From: Acetobacteraceae bacterium | GTDB taxonomy: Bacteria; Pseudomonadota; Alphaproteobacteria; Acetobacterales; Acetobacteraceae | Direction: 5' to 3' | DNA length: 38,170 bases | Assembly: GCA_003151425.1 (NCBI GenBank) | Contig: PLXO01000218.1 | Span: forward strand, 1 to 38,170 | Part shown: positions 24,872 through 32,096 of the stretch, in pieces | Numbering within the stretch: the first letter of the stretch is position 1 | Layout: the number at the start of each line of letters is the position of its first letter | The notes under the pieces: model-generated | Seen by the model: the letters and a program-made list of their open reading frames with translations, nothing else | The model's database searches: none | Told to the model about the DNA's origin: nothing | Program-made: the position numbers and the translations under genes

Positions 24872-25582
24872 CTACCGCGTCTGGGCGCCGGCGTGCGCCG
24901 CGGCCCGCTCCACCGCCGCGCGCCGCGCCGGTATCGATGGGGCCATCCGCTCGCGCACCAGTGCCAGCACCTCTGCAGGCGCCGTCTCCGGCCGGCCGGC
25001 ATTGAACGGCGGGGCGGGCGCGTATTCCAGCGCCAACTGGATCGCCTGCGCCGCCAGCGGCCCGGCCAGCTCGGTCGCCAGCGTCAGTGCGAAGTCGATC
25101 CCCGCCGTCACGCCGCCGCCGGTCAGCACATTGCCGTCGCGCACCACCCGGCCCGGGTCCGGCACCGCGCCGAACAGCGCCAGCAGGTCGCGCCATGCCC
25201 AATGGCAGGTGGCGCGCCGGCCGCGCAGCAGCCCCGCCGCGCCCAGAATCAGCGAGCCGGTGCAGACCGAGGTGACATACCGCGCCCCGTCCGCCAGCCG
25301 CCGGATCGCCGCCATGTAGACCGCGTCCTGCATCGCGTCGGTGCATCCCTGCCCGCCCGGGACACACAGTACGTCGCAACGCTCGATCGCCTCCAACGTC
25401 GCCAGCTGGGCGAATACCAGCCCGTCGGCGGCGACCGGCGCCCCGCCGACCGAGGCCGTGATCAGTGTCGCTCCCGGCAGGCGCGCCAGGAACTGGTGTG
25501 GGCCGGTGAAGTCGAGGTGGGTCACGCCGGGATAGAGGGGGAAGACGATGCTGACAGGCTGGGCGCTGATAGGCTCGGCCAT
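24872..25582 (-). CDS. DJ-1/PfpI-family protein, isonitrile hydratase-like
   Basis: The 236-residue class-I-glutamine-amidotransferase-fold protein shows FPGVTHLDFTGP-like entry residues (FPLYPGVTHLDFTGPHQFL) and DVLCVPGGQG. The nucleophile elbow is SVCTGSLILGAAGLL, with the Cys near residue 107. CHWAWRDLLALFG and the TGGGVTAGIDFAL segment are typical of isonitrile hydratase and of the N-terminal part of GATase-type AraC regulators. No DNA-binding domain is present. It converges on the zincin cassette and looks monocistronic. Substrate is unknown. Confidence 0.85.
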   Translation of the reverse strand: MAEPISAQPVSIVFPLYPGVTHLDFTGPHQFLARLPGATLITASVGGAPVAADGLVFAQLATLEAIERCDVLCVPGGQGCTDAMQDAVYMAAIRRLADGARYVTSVCTGSLILGAAGLLRGRRATCHWAWRDLLALFGAVPDPGRVVRDGNVLTGGGVTAGIDFALTLATELAGPLAAQAIQLALEYAPAPPFNAGRPETAPAEVLALVRERMAPSIPARRAAVERAAAHAGAQTR

Positions 25583-25717
25583 GACGGTGCCTCCTTGCGT
25601 TGATCAGCCCAGCATCGCGCAGGACCAAACCATCTGGAACGACATATATCCCCCGCTTCGCGTCGTACACCGCAATCTTGACGGGCCGAGGTCCCCGGAG
25701 CCACGCCCGGACCGCTC

Positions 25718-27211
25718 TTACAATGGCAACTGCTCCAGCGCGTCCGCAACACGCTGCATCACGCTCGCCCAATCCTCCTGCCCGTCACGCCGGAACTGGC
25801 GCAGGCCGGGATACCAGAGGCTGTCGTCGCGCCCCAGCAGCCAGCGCCAGCAGCTATCGAACCGGTTCAGCAGCCAGACCGGCCGGCCCAGCGCGCCAGC
25901 CAGATGCGCGACCGCGGTATCGACCGTGATGACCAGGTCGAGGTTCGCCACCAGCGCCGCGGTATCGGCAAAGTCGCCCAGCCGGTCCGCGACATCGTAA
26001 ACCGGCAATCCCTCCGGCGGTTCGTTCAGTTGCGCCGCCGGCGGCCCAAGCTGCAGCGAGACGAACGAGCAGCCGCGCACCGACCCTAGCGGGGCCATGT
26101 CGGCCAGCCGCATCGAGCGCCGCCGATCGAGCGCCGCCGCGTGCGCCAGCCAGGCCCGCCCGCTGCCGGCCCAAACCAGCCCGACGCGTCGCCCGGGCAG
26201 AGCAGCCAACACATCACGCCACGCGTCTGCCAGCGCCGGGTCGGCGGCCAGATAGGGCACGTTCCCGGGCACCGTCTCCGGCGTGGTGCCGAACGCCCGC
26301 GGCAGGCTCATCAGCGGGCAGTGCAGGTCGAAGTCCGGCAGTGCATCGCCCTGCGCCACGACTTGCGCAATCCCCCGCAATCCCGCCAGCAGCCGCACCA
26401 GGGGCGGCTGCACCTCCAGCACCACGCGCCCGCCCCGCGCCGCGACCAGGGGCGCGTAGCGGCAGAACTGCAGCGTGTCGCCAAAGCCCTGTTCGGCATG
26501 CAACAGGATGGTGCGACCGGCGACCGGCTGCTCGCCGGTCCACAGCGGAGGCGCAAACGCACGGCGCGCCGCCGCCAGGTCGCCGATCCGCCAACGCGCC
26601 TCGTAGTATGGCCACGCCTCCGCCCAGCGTCCGGTGAGCAGCAGGACCATCGCCAGGTTGGCCTGGGCATCCGCCATGTCCGGGCGCAGGCGCAGCGCCT
26701 CGCGGCAGTTCGCCTCCGCCTCCGCGACGCGCCCCAGTTCGCGCAGCAGCACACCCAGATTGTTGTGCACCTGCGCCGCGTCCGCCCCGAGACGCAGCGC
26801 GTCGCGATAAACGGCTTCGGCTTCCTGCAGCCGGCCGCGCGATTGCAGCGCCACGGCGAGGTTCAGAGTCGCGCCGGGGTGCTCGGGCCACAGCCGCAGA
26901 CAGCCGCGGAAGCAATTCTCCGCCTCGGCGACCCGGCCGAGATGGTAGTGGACGAGGCCCAGGCCGTTATGGGCATCGGGAAACGCGGGATCCAGCCGCA
27001 GCGCCTCGCGCTGGTGCTGCTCGGCCTCATCGAGCGCGCCTGCCGCCATCCGGAGCAGGCCGAGGTTGGCCCAGGCTGCCGGAAACTCAGGGCGACGCTG
27101 AAGGGCGGCGCGATAACAGGGTTCCGCGGCATCCATCTGGCCGGCCCGGTGCAGGTCGAAGCCGCGCTGGAGACAGGCTCCCGCCTCGCTGTGGGTTACG
27201 TCGTCTGCCAT
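25718..27211 (-). CDS. TPR protein with glycosyltransferase-9-like C-terminal domain
   Basis: The 497-residue protein starts with about six tetratricopeptide repeats (residues 8 to about 225), each like AAWANLGLLRMAAGALDEAE. The C-terminal domain (about 235-497) resembles the ADP-heptose/GT9 type, with LLHAEQGFGDTLQFCRYAP, VGLVWAGSGRAW and DLVITVDTAVAHLAGALGRP. Such TPR-GT proteins are common in Rhodospirillales; whether they are active glycosyltransferases is unclear. The ATG at 27211 begins MADDVTHSEAG. No operon partner. Confidence 0.88.
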   Translation of the reverse strand: MADDVTHSEAGACLQRGFDLHRAGQMDAAEPCYRAALQRRPEFPAAWANLGLLRMAAGALDEAEQHQREALRLDPAFPDAHNGLGLVHYHLGRVAEAENCFRGCLRLWPEHPGATLNLAVALQSRGRLQEAEAVYRDALRLGADAAQVHNNLGVLLRELGRVAEAEANCREALRLRPDMADAQANLAMVLLLTGRWAEAWPYYEARWRIGDLAAARRAFAPPLWTGEQPVAGRTILLHAEQGFGDTLQFCRYAPLVAARGGRVVLEVQPPLVRLLAGLRGIAQVVAQGDALPDFDLHCPLMSLPRAFGTTPETVPGNVPYLAADPALADAWRDVLAALPGRRVGLVWAGSGRAWLAHAAALDRRRSMRLADMAPLGSVRGCSFVSLQLGPPAAQLNEPPEGLPVYDVADRLGDFADTAALVANLDLVITVDTAVAHLAGALGRPVWLLNRFDSCWRWLLGRDDSLWYPGLRQFRRDGQEDWASVMQRVADALEQLPL

Positions 27212-27269
27212 GCCACCTCGGTGTTGTTCCTGTTTTGTTCATACCACAGGATGGGCCAGAAACAAAGCG

Positions 27270-27440
27270 AATTTGGGGGCAGTGGGTCGGTTTGGTCGAC
27301 ACCGTTTCCCTTCCGTCATGGCCGGGCTTGACCCGGCCATCCGTCGCGGCACGGTGCTGCGGGGATGGCCGGGTCAAGCCCGGCCATGACGAAAGGGAAA
27401 CGGCGGTGCCGACCAAACCGACCCACCACCAAATTGGGCG
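27270..27440. repeat. Long palindrome of the GTCATGGCCGGGCTTGACC type
   Basis: The core arms GTCATGGCCGGGCTTGACCC (from 27316) and GGGTCAAGCCCGGCCATGAC (to 27390) are complementary. Complementarity continues outward through CGTTTCCCTT / AAGGGAAACG and GGGTCGGTTTGGTCG / CGACCAAACCGACCC to about 27440. The whole palindrome is about 170 bp. The inner motif is a familiar alphaproteobacterial repeat; the long outer arms are unusual. Confidence 0.85.
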
Positions 27441-27470
27441 ACAAATCGGGTTTCAGATTTGGGCCAGGCA

Positions 27471-27530
27471 ATTGGCGACCAGGCGCCTGGTGACCAGGGG
27501 TTTGGTGACCGGGGGTTTGGTGAGGGCGAC
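27471..27530. repeat. 4 x 15-bp tandem units upstream of the TPR gene
   Basis: ATTGGCGACCAGGCG, CCTGGTGACCAGGGG, TTTGGTGACCGGGGG and TTTGGTGAGGGCGAC follow one another from 27471. It lies just beyond the long palindrome and is another member of the junction-array pattern. Confidence 0.75.
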
Positions 27531-27915
27531 GTCCCGGCTGGTCCGCTTGAATTTGCCGCGCCGGGCCTGCTTGGTGGCAGAATTTTGCTCGGCGTTCAGC
27601 CCGATGTATTGCGTAACCGTCGAGGTTGCGCGGGCGGGTGCCCAATGGGTTCCTATTCTGAACCTCGCTTGGCAGACCCGCCGCCGCAGGGGGCTAAATC
27701 CTGGTCCACGGCCTGATCGTCCGCTCAGCCGCCATCCATGCAGTGCACACGCCGCCGACCAAGGGAACCACACTCAGGGGCTGCCCCAAGGGCGGCGCCA
27801 CGATGCCCTCGGCGCCGTGCAACCTCAGCAACTCCGGTGCGGCACCGCTCAGGCCATGATCAGACGCCTCGGTGTCTTCGCAGACCTTAAATGAGGACAG
27901 GATATCGATTTTCCT
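27531..27915. other. Gap without a supportable gene
   Basis: Open frames exist on both strands, but none has a recognisable domain, a good start or codon use like the neighbours. Between the TPR gene and hemG I see nothing beyond the repeats listed. Confidence 0.5.
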
Positions 27916-28470
27916 TCACGCCAATCCCTGGTTTCTGGCCTCGCCGTGCAGATCGGCAATCCGCGATGCGATCCGGTCCACTGCCTGCCATGAAGTGAAT
28001 TCAACGCAGATTTTCGGGTCGGTCGGTCCTCCTGTCAGCTTCATGATGAACCGGACCATCAGCCGGTCGAGCCAGCCGTAACGCGGATAGTCGAGCCGCC
28101 CGGCGACGGCGGCCGCCAGGACCGGCTGCAGCCGATGTCGTGCCATCGATTTCCGCAGATATTGATTGCCGGCTTCGGTGTCCCGGCCCGGTTTCCTCGC
28201 AGTCAGATTCACCGAGACGAAGACCAGCGGAACCGGTCGGCGCCACGCCCGGTATGTCGCCAGAAACCGTTCCGCTTCCGGCAGGTGCCGGCCGTATCGC
28301 ACCGCCGCGACCACAACGACCAACCGGACAGCGGTAAGGTCCGCCGGCGCCGGCAAAGCAACGGCCAGGTCATGCGGCGGCGCGGCGATGCCGCGTTCGG
28401 CAAGTCGGGCGGCGATATGCGCAGCTATTCGCCGGGCTTGGCCATCCCGCGTGGCGTAGACAAGAAGCAT
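27916..28470 (-). CDS. hemG: Protoporphyrinogen IX dehydrogenase HemG (flavodoxin type)
   Basis: HemG oxidises protoporphyrinogen IX to protoporphyrin IX using quinone, so it works without oxygen. The 184 residues match E. coli HemG throughout: the FMN loop YATRDGQARRIAAHIA, AAVRYGRHLPEAERF, VSVNLTARKPGRDTE, DYPRYGWLDRLMVRFIMKLT and SWQAVDRIASRIADL. ATG 28470 aligns with family starts; the upstream open frame adds 29 non-homologous residues. It lies 105 bp downstream of the cytochrome b gene on the same strand. The pairing makes sense: heme for the cytochromes under anaerobiosis, with electrons entering the quinone pool. Confidence 0.92.
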   Translation of the reverse strand: MLLVYATRDGQARRIAAHIAARLAERGIAAPPHDLAVALPAPADLTAVRLVVVVAAVRYGRHLPEAERFLATYRAWRRPVPLVFVSVNLTARKPGRDTEAGNQYLRKSMARHRLQPVLAAAVAGRLDYPRYGWLDRLMVRFIMKLTGGPTDPKICVEFTSWQAVDRIASRIADLHGEARNQGLA

Positions 28471-28575
28471 GTCCGGAACCCGTCTCGCGCCGCAACGATG
28501 GACCGGTCTATCTCGATAACCGTCGCTCGGATGATCGCCGCCTGGCATGCAATTCAAACGAGGGTATCGTCGCGA

Positions 28576-29250
28576 TCATTCCGCCGGCCCGGGGCCGAGG
28601 CGTTTCTCCGCCTCGTCGGCGCTGTCGTCTTCGTCTTCCTCTTCTTCGTAGCCGGTGACCATTTCCTTGAAGTGCAAGGTCGGCGTGCGCCCCAGCGTTC
28701 CGAGGTAGATGTGGGCCGGGATATAGAACACAAAGAAGATGAAGATCAGGACGTGCACCGTATCGATGACGCGGACCCCGCCGAAGAAGGCGACTGTCCC
28801 CACAAAGCCCACGAGGTCCCACAGCAGGATTCCCGTCGCGGCCTGAATGGGAAGCAGCACAATCATGATAAGCTGGTAGGTCATGGCCTGCAGCGGATTG
28901 AACTTGCGGTAGATACTCGGGCGAAATGGATTAGGCGCGCCCTTGAAGATGCCAAAACCATAAAACAGCGCCTGGCGTAGGCTCCCGAGAAAGTATTCTT
29001 TCGGGCTCGATTCGGCATGGTAGACCCTGATCCTGTCGGAGCAAAGATAGTAGCCAAGCCACAGGAAGAAATTGGCAATGAGAATAAAGCCCGTCCAGTT
29101 GTGGATCGCGACGGCGGTCCCGAAGGGCATCACGCTGATCAGACCCAGGTAACGAAGCTGCAGCCCCGTGAGAAGCAGCATCACGCAGGTGGCGGCATTG
29201 ATCCAGTGCCAGATCCGCACGGGCAGCGGGTGAAGGTAGATCCGATGCAT
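28576..29250 (-). CDS. Membrane cytochrome b (b561/HydC-FdnI type), partner of the nonaheme cytochrome
   Basis: The 224-residue integral membrane protein has about four to five helices. The start MHRIYLHPLPVRIWHWINAA is typical of the Ni-Fe hydrogenase/thiosulfate reductase cytochrome b family. Candidate heme-b ligands are His15, His50 (AIHNWTGF), His166 (DTVHVLIF) and His180 (IPAHIYLG). The tail is strongly acidic (EEEEDEDDSADEAE). The ATG is 5 bp after the cytochrome c stop, so the two are almost certainly one complex. The likely role is quinol oxidation at the membrane with electron transfer to the multiheme subunit, or the reverse. Confidence 0.88.
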   Translation of the reverse strand: MHRIYLHPLPVRIWHWINAATCVMLLLTGLQLRYLGLISVMPFGTAVAIHNWTGFILIANFFLWLGYYLCSDRIRVYHAESSPKEYFLGSLRQALFYGFGIFKGAPNPFRPSIYRKFNPLQAMTYQLIMIVLLPIQAATGILLWDLVGFVGTVAFFGGVRVIDTVHVLIFIFFVFYIPAHIYLGTLGRTPTLHFKEMVTGYEEEEDEDDSADEAEKRLGPGPAE

Positions 29251-29255
29251 CCTGC

Positions 29256-30599
29256 CTACCCTTTCGGTTGCTCGTGAGGCGTTCGGTTCAAGTATCGCTT
29301 GAAGACCCATCGCATGGTCAAATGCGCGAGCGGCCAAGCGACGCCGCCGACAAGAGCGAGGGCCAAAAGCATGTCCAGCAGCGTGACCCGGGTGCCCCCG
29401 ATAGCATAGAAGCCACCGATCGCGTCGACGGAGAAGGCCGAGTTCAAGACGTCCTTGTTGACGCCATAGCGGATCGGGATACCGGTGGGGCCGGCGACGG
29501 ATACCGTGACACTCTGGAACGCGGCCGATCCCTCCCGATGGCAGGTATTGCATTCGCGGATCGCCTTGAACGCGAAGGTAAGCGCGTGGTTATCGACGCC
29601 CTGGGTCAGCTCCAATCGGCCCCTGACGCTCGTCTTGCCCTCGATGCCCGGCCGATTCGTCACCTTGAGCAAAAGCAAAAGCGTCGTCGGATCCAGGCCG
29701 GGTTGCGTTGCGGTGGTGGAGCCGGTCAGACCTTCGAACTTTGGCATGCCCACCGGCCCGGAGACCTCCTTTTGCGTCGTGCTGTCATAGAGAATGAGAT
29801 CGACCGTCCGCGGCGCCTGCGGCACATGGCAGACGGGACACTCGACCACGCCGAAATGCAGATCGACATTCGGCAGCCAGGCCCGGTGCGAAGCGGCTGC
29901 CTCGGTATGGCAGCCGAGACAGACATCCCGCCGCCCCACGCCCGCCGAGGCAACGCTCACGTCATGGGCGCCGTGGCAATTGAAACAAAGCGGTGCCTCG
30001 GCCAAGCCACCTCGGCGCAACACGCCATGCACGCTCACGGCATACGCGTTGAAGACGGCGGCGTGACACATCCTGCAGGGAACCGCGTCCAGCGACTCCG
30101 ACGCACCTCTCGTCACGGCGTGCGGCAAATGGCAACTGGTGCAAATCGGGGCGGTCGGATCGCCTTCGCGGACGAGGGCGGCGTGGATGCTCTGCCCCCA
30201 CTGCTCGAACTCGACAGTATGACAGGTGCGGCAGATCTGGACCATCGCGAGGGAAAAATTGCGCTTGCTGGCGATCGGCTCCACCGCCGCGGGATGACTA
30301 GCGAGATTTACGTCGGCATGGCAACCGGTGCACCCGATCAGGCTATGCACCGACTGCGCAAAGGTATCACCCGGTATGTGCAACGAGAGCGTTCCGCCGC
30401 CGGTCAGCGGCTTCTCGAGGCCCGGCATCCCATGGCAGGCCAGGCATTGTTGGTCGGCCGTAGGAGGGCCAGCGGCAGATGCCGGCGCGGTCATCCCGGC
30501 AAACGCCAGCACGGTGGCGGCGGCCGCGCCGATCGCGCCCATGGCGAATCTGCGCCCCATCCTGCTGCCTGAGCTGGGCTTCGTCACCGGTGTCTCCAT
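29256..30599 (-). CDS. Nonaheme c-type cytochrome with C-terminal membrane anchor
   Basis: The 447-residue protein has a signal peptide (MGRRFAMGAIGAAAATVLAF to ASAAG) and nine CxxCH heme motifs. The first Cys of each is at about residues 52, 90, 123, 153, 175, 205, 227, 254 and 350. Many other His residues could serve as sixth ligands. One transmembrane helix near residues 406-430 (DMLLALALVGGVAWPLAHL) anchors it, with the hemes in the periplasm. The next gene encodes a b-type cytochrome. Nine c hemes plus a HydC/FdnI-type b cytochrome is the composition of Geobacter CbcL, where both are one polypeptide; here they would be split. ATG 30599 is preferred over ATG 30560, which also leaves a signal peptide. 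An FNR-type box lies about 122 bp upstream. The terminal acceptor is unknown. Confidence 0.9.
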   Translation of the reverse strand: METPVTKPSSGSRMGRRFAMGAIGAAAATVLAFAGMTAPASAAGPPTADQQCLACHGMPGLEKPLTGGGTLSLHIPGDTFAQSVHSLIGCTGCHADVNLASHPAAVEPIASKRNFSLAMVQICRTCHTVEFEQWGQSIHAALVREGDPTAPICTSCHLPHAVTRGASESLDAVPCRMCHAAVFNAYAVSVHGVLRRGGLAEAPLCFNCHGAHDVSVASAGVGRRDVCLGCHTEAAASHRAWLPNVDLHFGVVECPVCHVPQAPRTVDLILYDSTTQKEVSGPVGMPKFEGLTGSTTATQPGLDPTTLLLLLKVTNRPGIEGKTSVRGRLELTQGVDNHALTFAFKAIRECNTCHREGSAAFQSVTVSVAGPTGIPIRYGVNKDVLNSAFSVDAIGGFYAIGGTRVTLLDMLLALALVGGVAWPLAHLTMRWVFKRYLNRTPHEQPKG

Positions 30600-30903
30600 G
30601 GTTTCGTCTGAGTCTCTTTGGCCGCCGCCGGCGCGAACCACGGCCCCCCGTCTGCGACCACCGTCTACGGCCACCGTTTGCCCGCTCGGCCGTTCTGGCC
30701 GGCGATCATCGCGCGGGTCATTGATGCAAATCAACCGCCGGAAGCGTCGTCCTCGGCTGAAATGGGCGACAACCGATGGCTTTGTTGCCGATCGCCTCAG
30801 CCCGCTTCGCCGGCTCCCCGCAACCGTGAAGGCCACGAATTGGCAGGACATTCGCCGCCTTATCCGGGTGCAAGCAGCTTCGGCGAGGCATCGGCTGCCA
30901 CGA
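30600..30903 (-). promoter_or_regulatory. Promoter region of the cytochrome operon
   Basis: This gap holds no gene. It contains the FNR-type box at 30721-30734. About 100 bp of its sequence is repeated, with a deletion, at 31721-31810 upstream of the response regulator gene. No -10 box could be chosen with confidence. Confidence 0.55.
30721..30734 (-). promoter_or_regulatory. FNR/FixK-type binding site upstream of the cytochrome operon
   Basis: TTGATGCAAATCAA is an exact match to TTGAT-N4-ATCAA, the consensus of FNR, FixK and Anr regulators. Its centre is about 128 bp before the cytochrome c ATG. If activation follows the usual -41.5 geometry, transcription would start near 30686. This implies induction at low oxygen. 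Confidence 0.75.
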
Positions 30904-31527
30904 TCAGCCGGTTTCCTTCCGATGGCGCCAGGTCTTGGCCAGCATCGCCAACCCGATGAACGGGAACAGGGCGAGGGAGCCCATCGTGATGAACGGCGCG
31001 GCGAAGAACAGCGCGATATCCTTCACAACCTGGGCGGCGCTCCTGTGCGCGCCCGTTTCGCCGACCGCGGCAGGCTGCGGTGCAATCAAGGATGTGCGCC
31101 CGGGTTCCAGCGCCGCCCGGCCGGCGCCCTGCAGGAGCATGTGCGCGGCGGGCAGCGGCGCGGTCGCAAGCGCCGCGTCCAGGCTTGTCTCGATCATCTC
31201 TGGGGAGAGCGGTTTGCACAGAAAACCGCGCACGCCGGCGGCCTGCGCGCGCGCCTGATGCTCAGCCGAGCCATAGCCGGTGATGATCACCACCGGGGTC
31301 GACTTGTGCTTCGCGCGGATTCGCTCAGCGACCTCGATCCCGTCCATACCCGGCATCATGATGTCGATGAACACCGCGTCGTAATCCTGGTGTGCAAGCT
31401 TGTTCAGCGCCTCCTGGCCGTTTCCGGCGCTGACGACCAGGCAGTTTTTTCGGGCCAGCATCTGGTCAAAGCTCTTGCTGACGGCTGGATCGTCGTCCAC
31501 CACCAGCACTTTACGGATCGCGTTCAC
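30904..31527 (-). CDS. Receiver-domain protein with C-terminal membrane segment
   Basis: Residues 5 to about 120 are a CheY-like receiver: acidic pocket VDDDP (Asp11-13), phospho-acceptor Asp55 in FIDIMMPGMDG, Thr83 in IITGYG and Lys105 in CKPLSPE. There is no DNA-binding or enzymatic output domain. After a linker, residues about 165-200 form a hydrophobic hairpin or single helix (DIALFFAAPFITMGSLALF then PFIGLAMLAKTW) and a basic end. The 207-residue protein should therefore sit at the membrane. The start is GTG 31527 with AGGA upstream. No histidine kinase is in the window. Its promoter duplicates that of the cytochrome operon, so joint anaerobic expression is likely. Confidence 0.85.
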   Translation of the reverse strand: MNAIRKVLVVDDDPAVSKSFDQMLARKNCLVVSAGNGQEALNKLAHQDYDAVFIDIMMPGMDGIEVAERIRAKHKSTPVVIITGYGSAEHQARAQAAGVRGFLCKPLSPEMIETSLDAALATAPLPAAHMLLQGAGRAALEPGRTSLIAPQPAAVGETGAHRSAAQVVKDIALFFAAPFITMGSLALFPFIGLAMLAKTWRHRKETG

Positions 31528-31578
31528 GACGGTTTTCCTGTTGTTGCGACGGGTCAGGAGGCGAGACGGCTCGCCACT

Positions 31579-31608
31579 GCAGAGGGATCGATCGCAGAGG
31601 GATCGATC
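31579..31608 (-). repeat. Two perfect 15-bp tandem units upstream of the receiver gene
   Basis: GCAGAGGGATCGATC occurs twice in a row (31579-31593 and 31594-31608), 52 bp before the GTG start of the receiver protein. Confidence 0.8.
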
Positions 31609-31660
31609 ATTGTATCGCGAGACTGATATCCGGGCTCGCCGAACTGCGCCAGCGCTGAGG

Positions 31661-31720
31661 CATTTGCACTCCGCGTCCCATCCTGCCGCCTAAGGGGAGC
31701 TTGGTCACATGCGCCTCCGT
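31661..31720 (-). pseudogene. 5' fragment of a second nonaheme-cytochrome-like gene
   Basis: Reading leftwards from 31720, the codons give TEAHVTKLPLGGRMGRG. This aligns with METPVTKPSSGSRMGRRF at the start of the cytochrome c at 30599. The DNA just upstream (CCAGACGAAACC) is also shared. The initiator is ACG instead of ATG, and homology ends after about 20 codons with no heme motif. It is the remnant of a duplication that now leaves a promoter in front of the receiver gene. Confidence 0.65.
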
Positions 31721-31789
31721 GGTTTCGTCTGGGTCCCATGGGCCGGTCGTCCCACTGCGGCTCTTTGCCCGCAATCGGGGCGCCGGTCG

Positions 31790-31803
31790 TTGATGCAGAT
31801 CAG
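31790..31803 (-). promoter_or_regulatory. FNR/FixK-like site upstream of the receiver gene
   Basis: TTGATGCAGATCAG differs from TTGAT-N4-ATCAA at the last base only. Flanking bases (CGGCGG side and the GGTC side) match those around the box at 30721-30734. It lies about 260 bp upstream of the receiver GTG. Confidence 0.6.
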
Positions 31804-31865
31804 CCGCCGAGGCCGTCGCAAGCGGCGGTCGGCCAAGCAAGGTCAGGGCTCCGCCCTGAAACCCG

Positions 31866-31926
31866 CCAAGGGGCGCTGCCCCTTGGATCCCCGCCAAGGG
31901 CGGAGCCCTTGGAACCCGCTTTTTTT
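31866..31926 (+). repeat. Two adjacent hairpins followed by a T-run (terminator-like repeat)
   Basis: CCAAGGGGC-GCT-GCCCCTTGG (31866-31886) and CCAAGGGC-GGA-GCCCTTGG (31894-31912) are perfect stems, followed by seven T (31920-31926). No + strand gene ends here, so it is more likely a dispersed GC-rich repeat than a dedicated terminator. It may block transcription coming from the left. Confidence 0.6.
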
Positions 31927-32096
31927 GGATTGCAAAGGCGAGCCGGAGCCTGTCCTCGGGCACTTGACCCGTGGGTTTGGGGGGCCAGGGGGCAACGTCC
32001 CTTGGGGGGGTCCACGGACGAAGCCCCTGGCCTTGCCAGGGCCGAGCGAGCCGCGATACGCTGCGGCCAATATCGATAATCAATCGAGGAAACGCC

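Larger units (their letters stand above)
31528..32096. other. Gap between receiver gene and GntR gene
   Basis: It holds, from left to right: a 2 x 15-bp repeat (31579-31608), a fragment of a cytochrome gene (31661-31720), an FNR-like box (31790-31803), two hairpins with a T-run (31866-31926) and further Gly-codon-rich repeat sequence up to about 32040. Confidence 0.7.

Noticed and set aside
27235..27894. Open frame of about 219 codons on the + strand
   Set aside because: It runs through the long palindrome and the 15-bp array, has no recognisable domain and no convincing ribosome binding site.
32073..32087. TCGAT-N5-ATCGA palindrome as a GntR operator
   Set aside because: It does not fit the FadR-type TNGTNNNACNA pattern and short palindromes are frequent by chance; mentioned only as a possibility.
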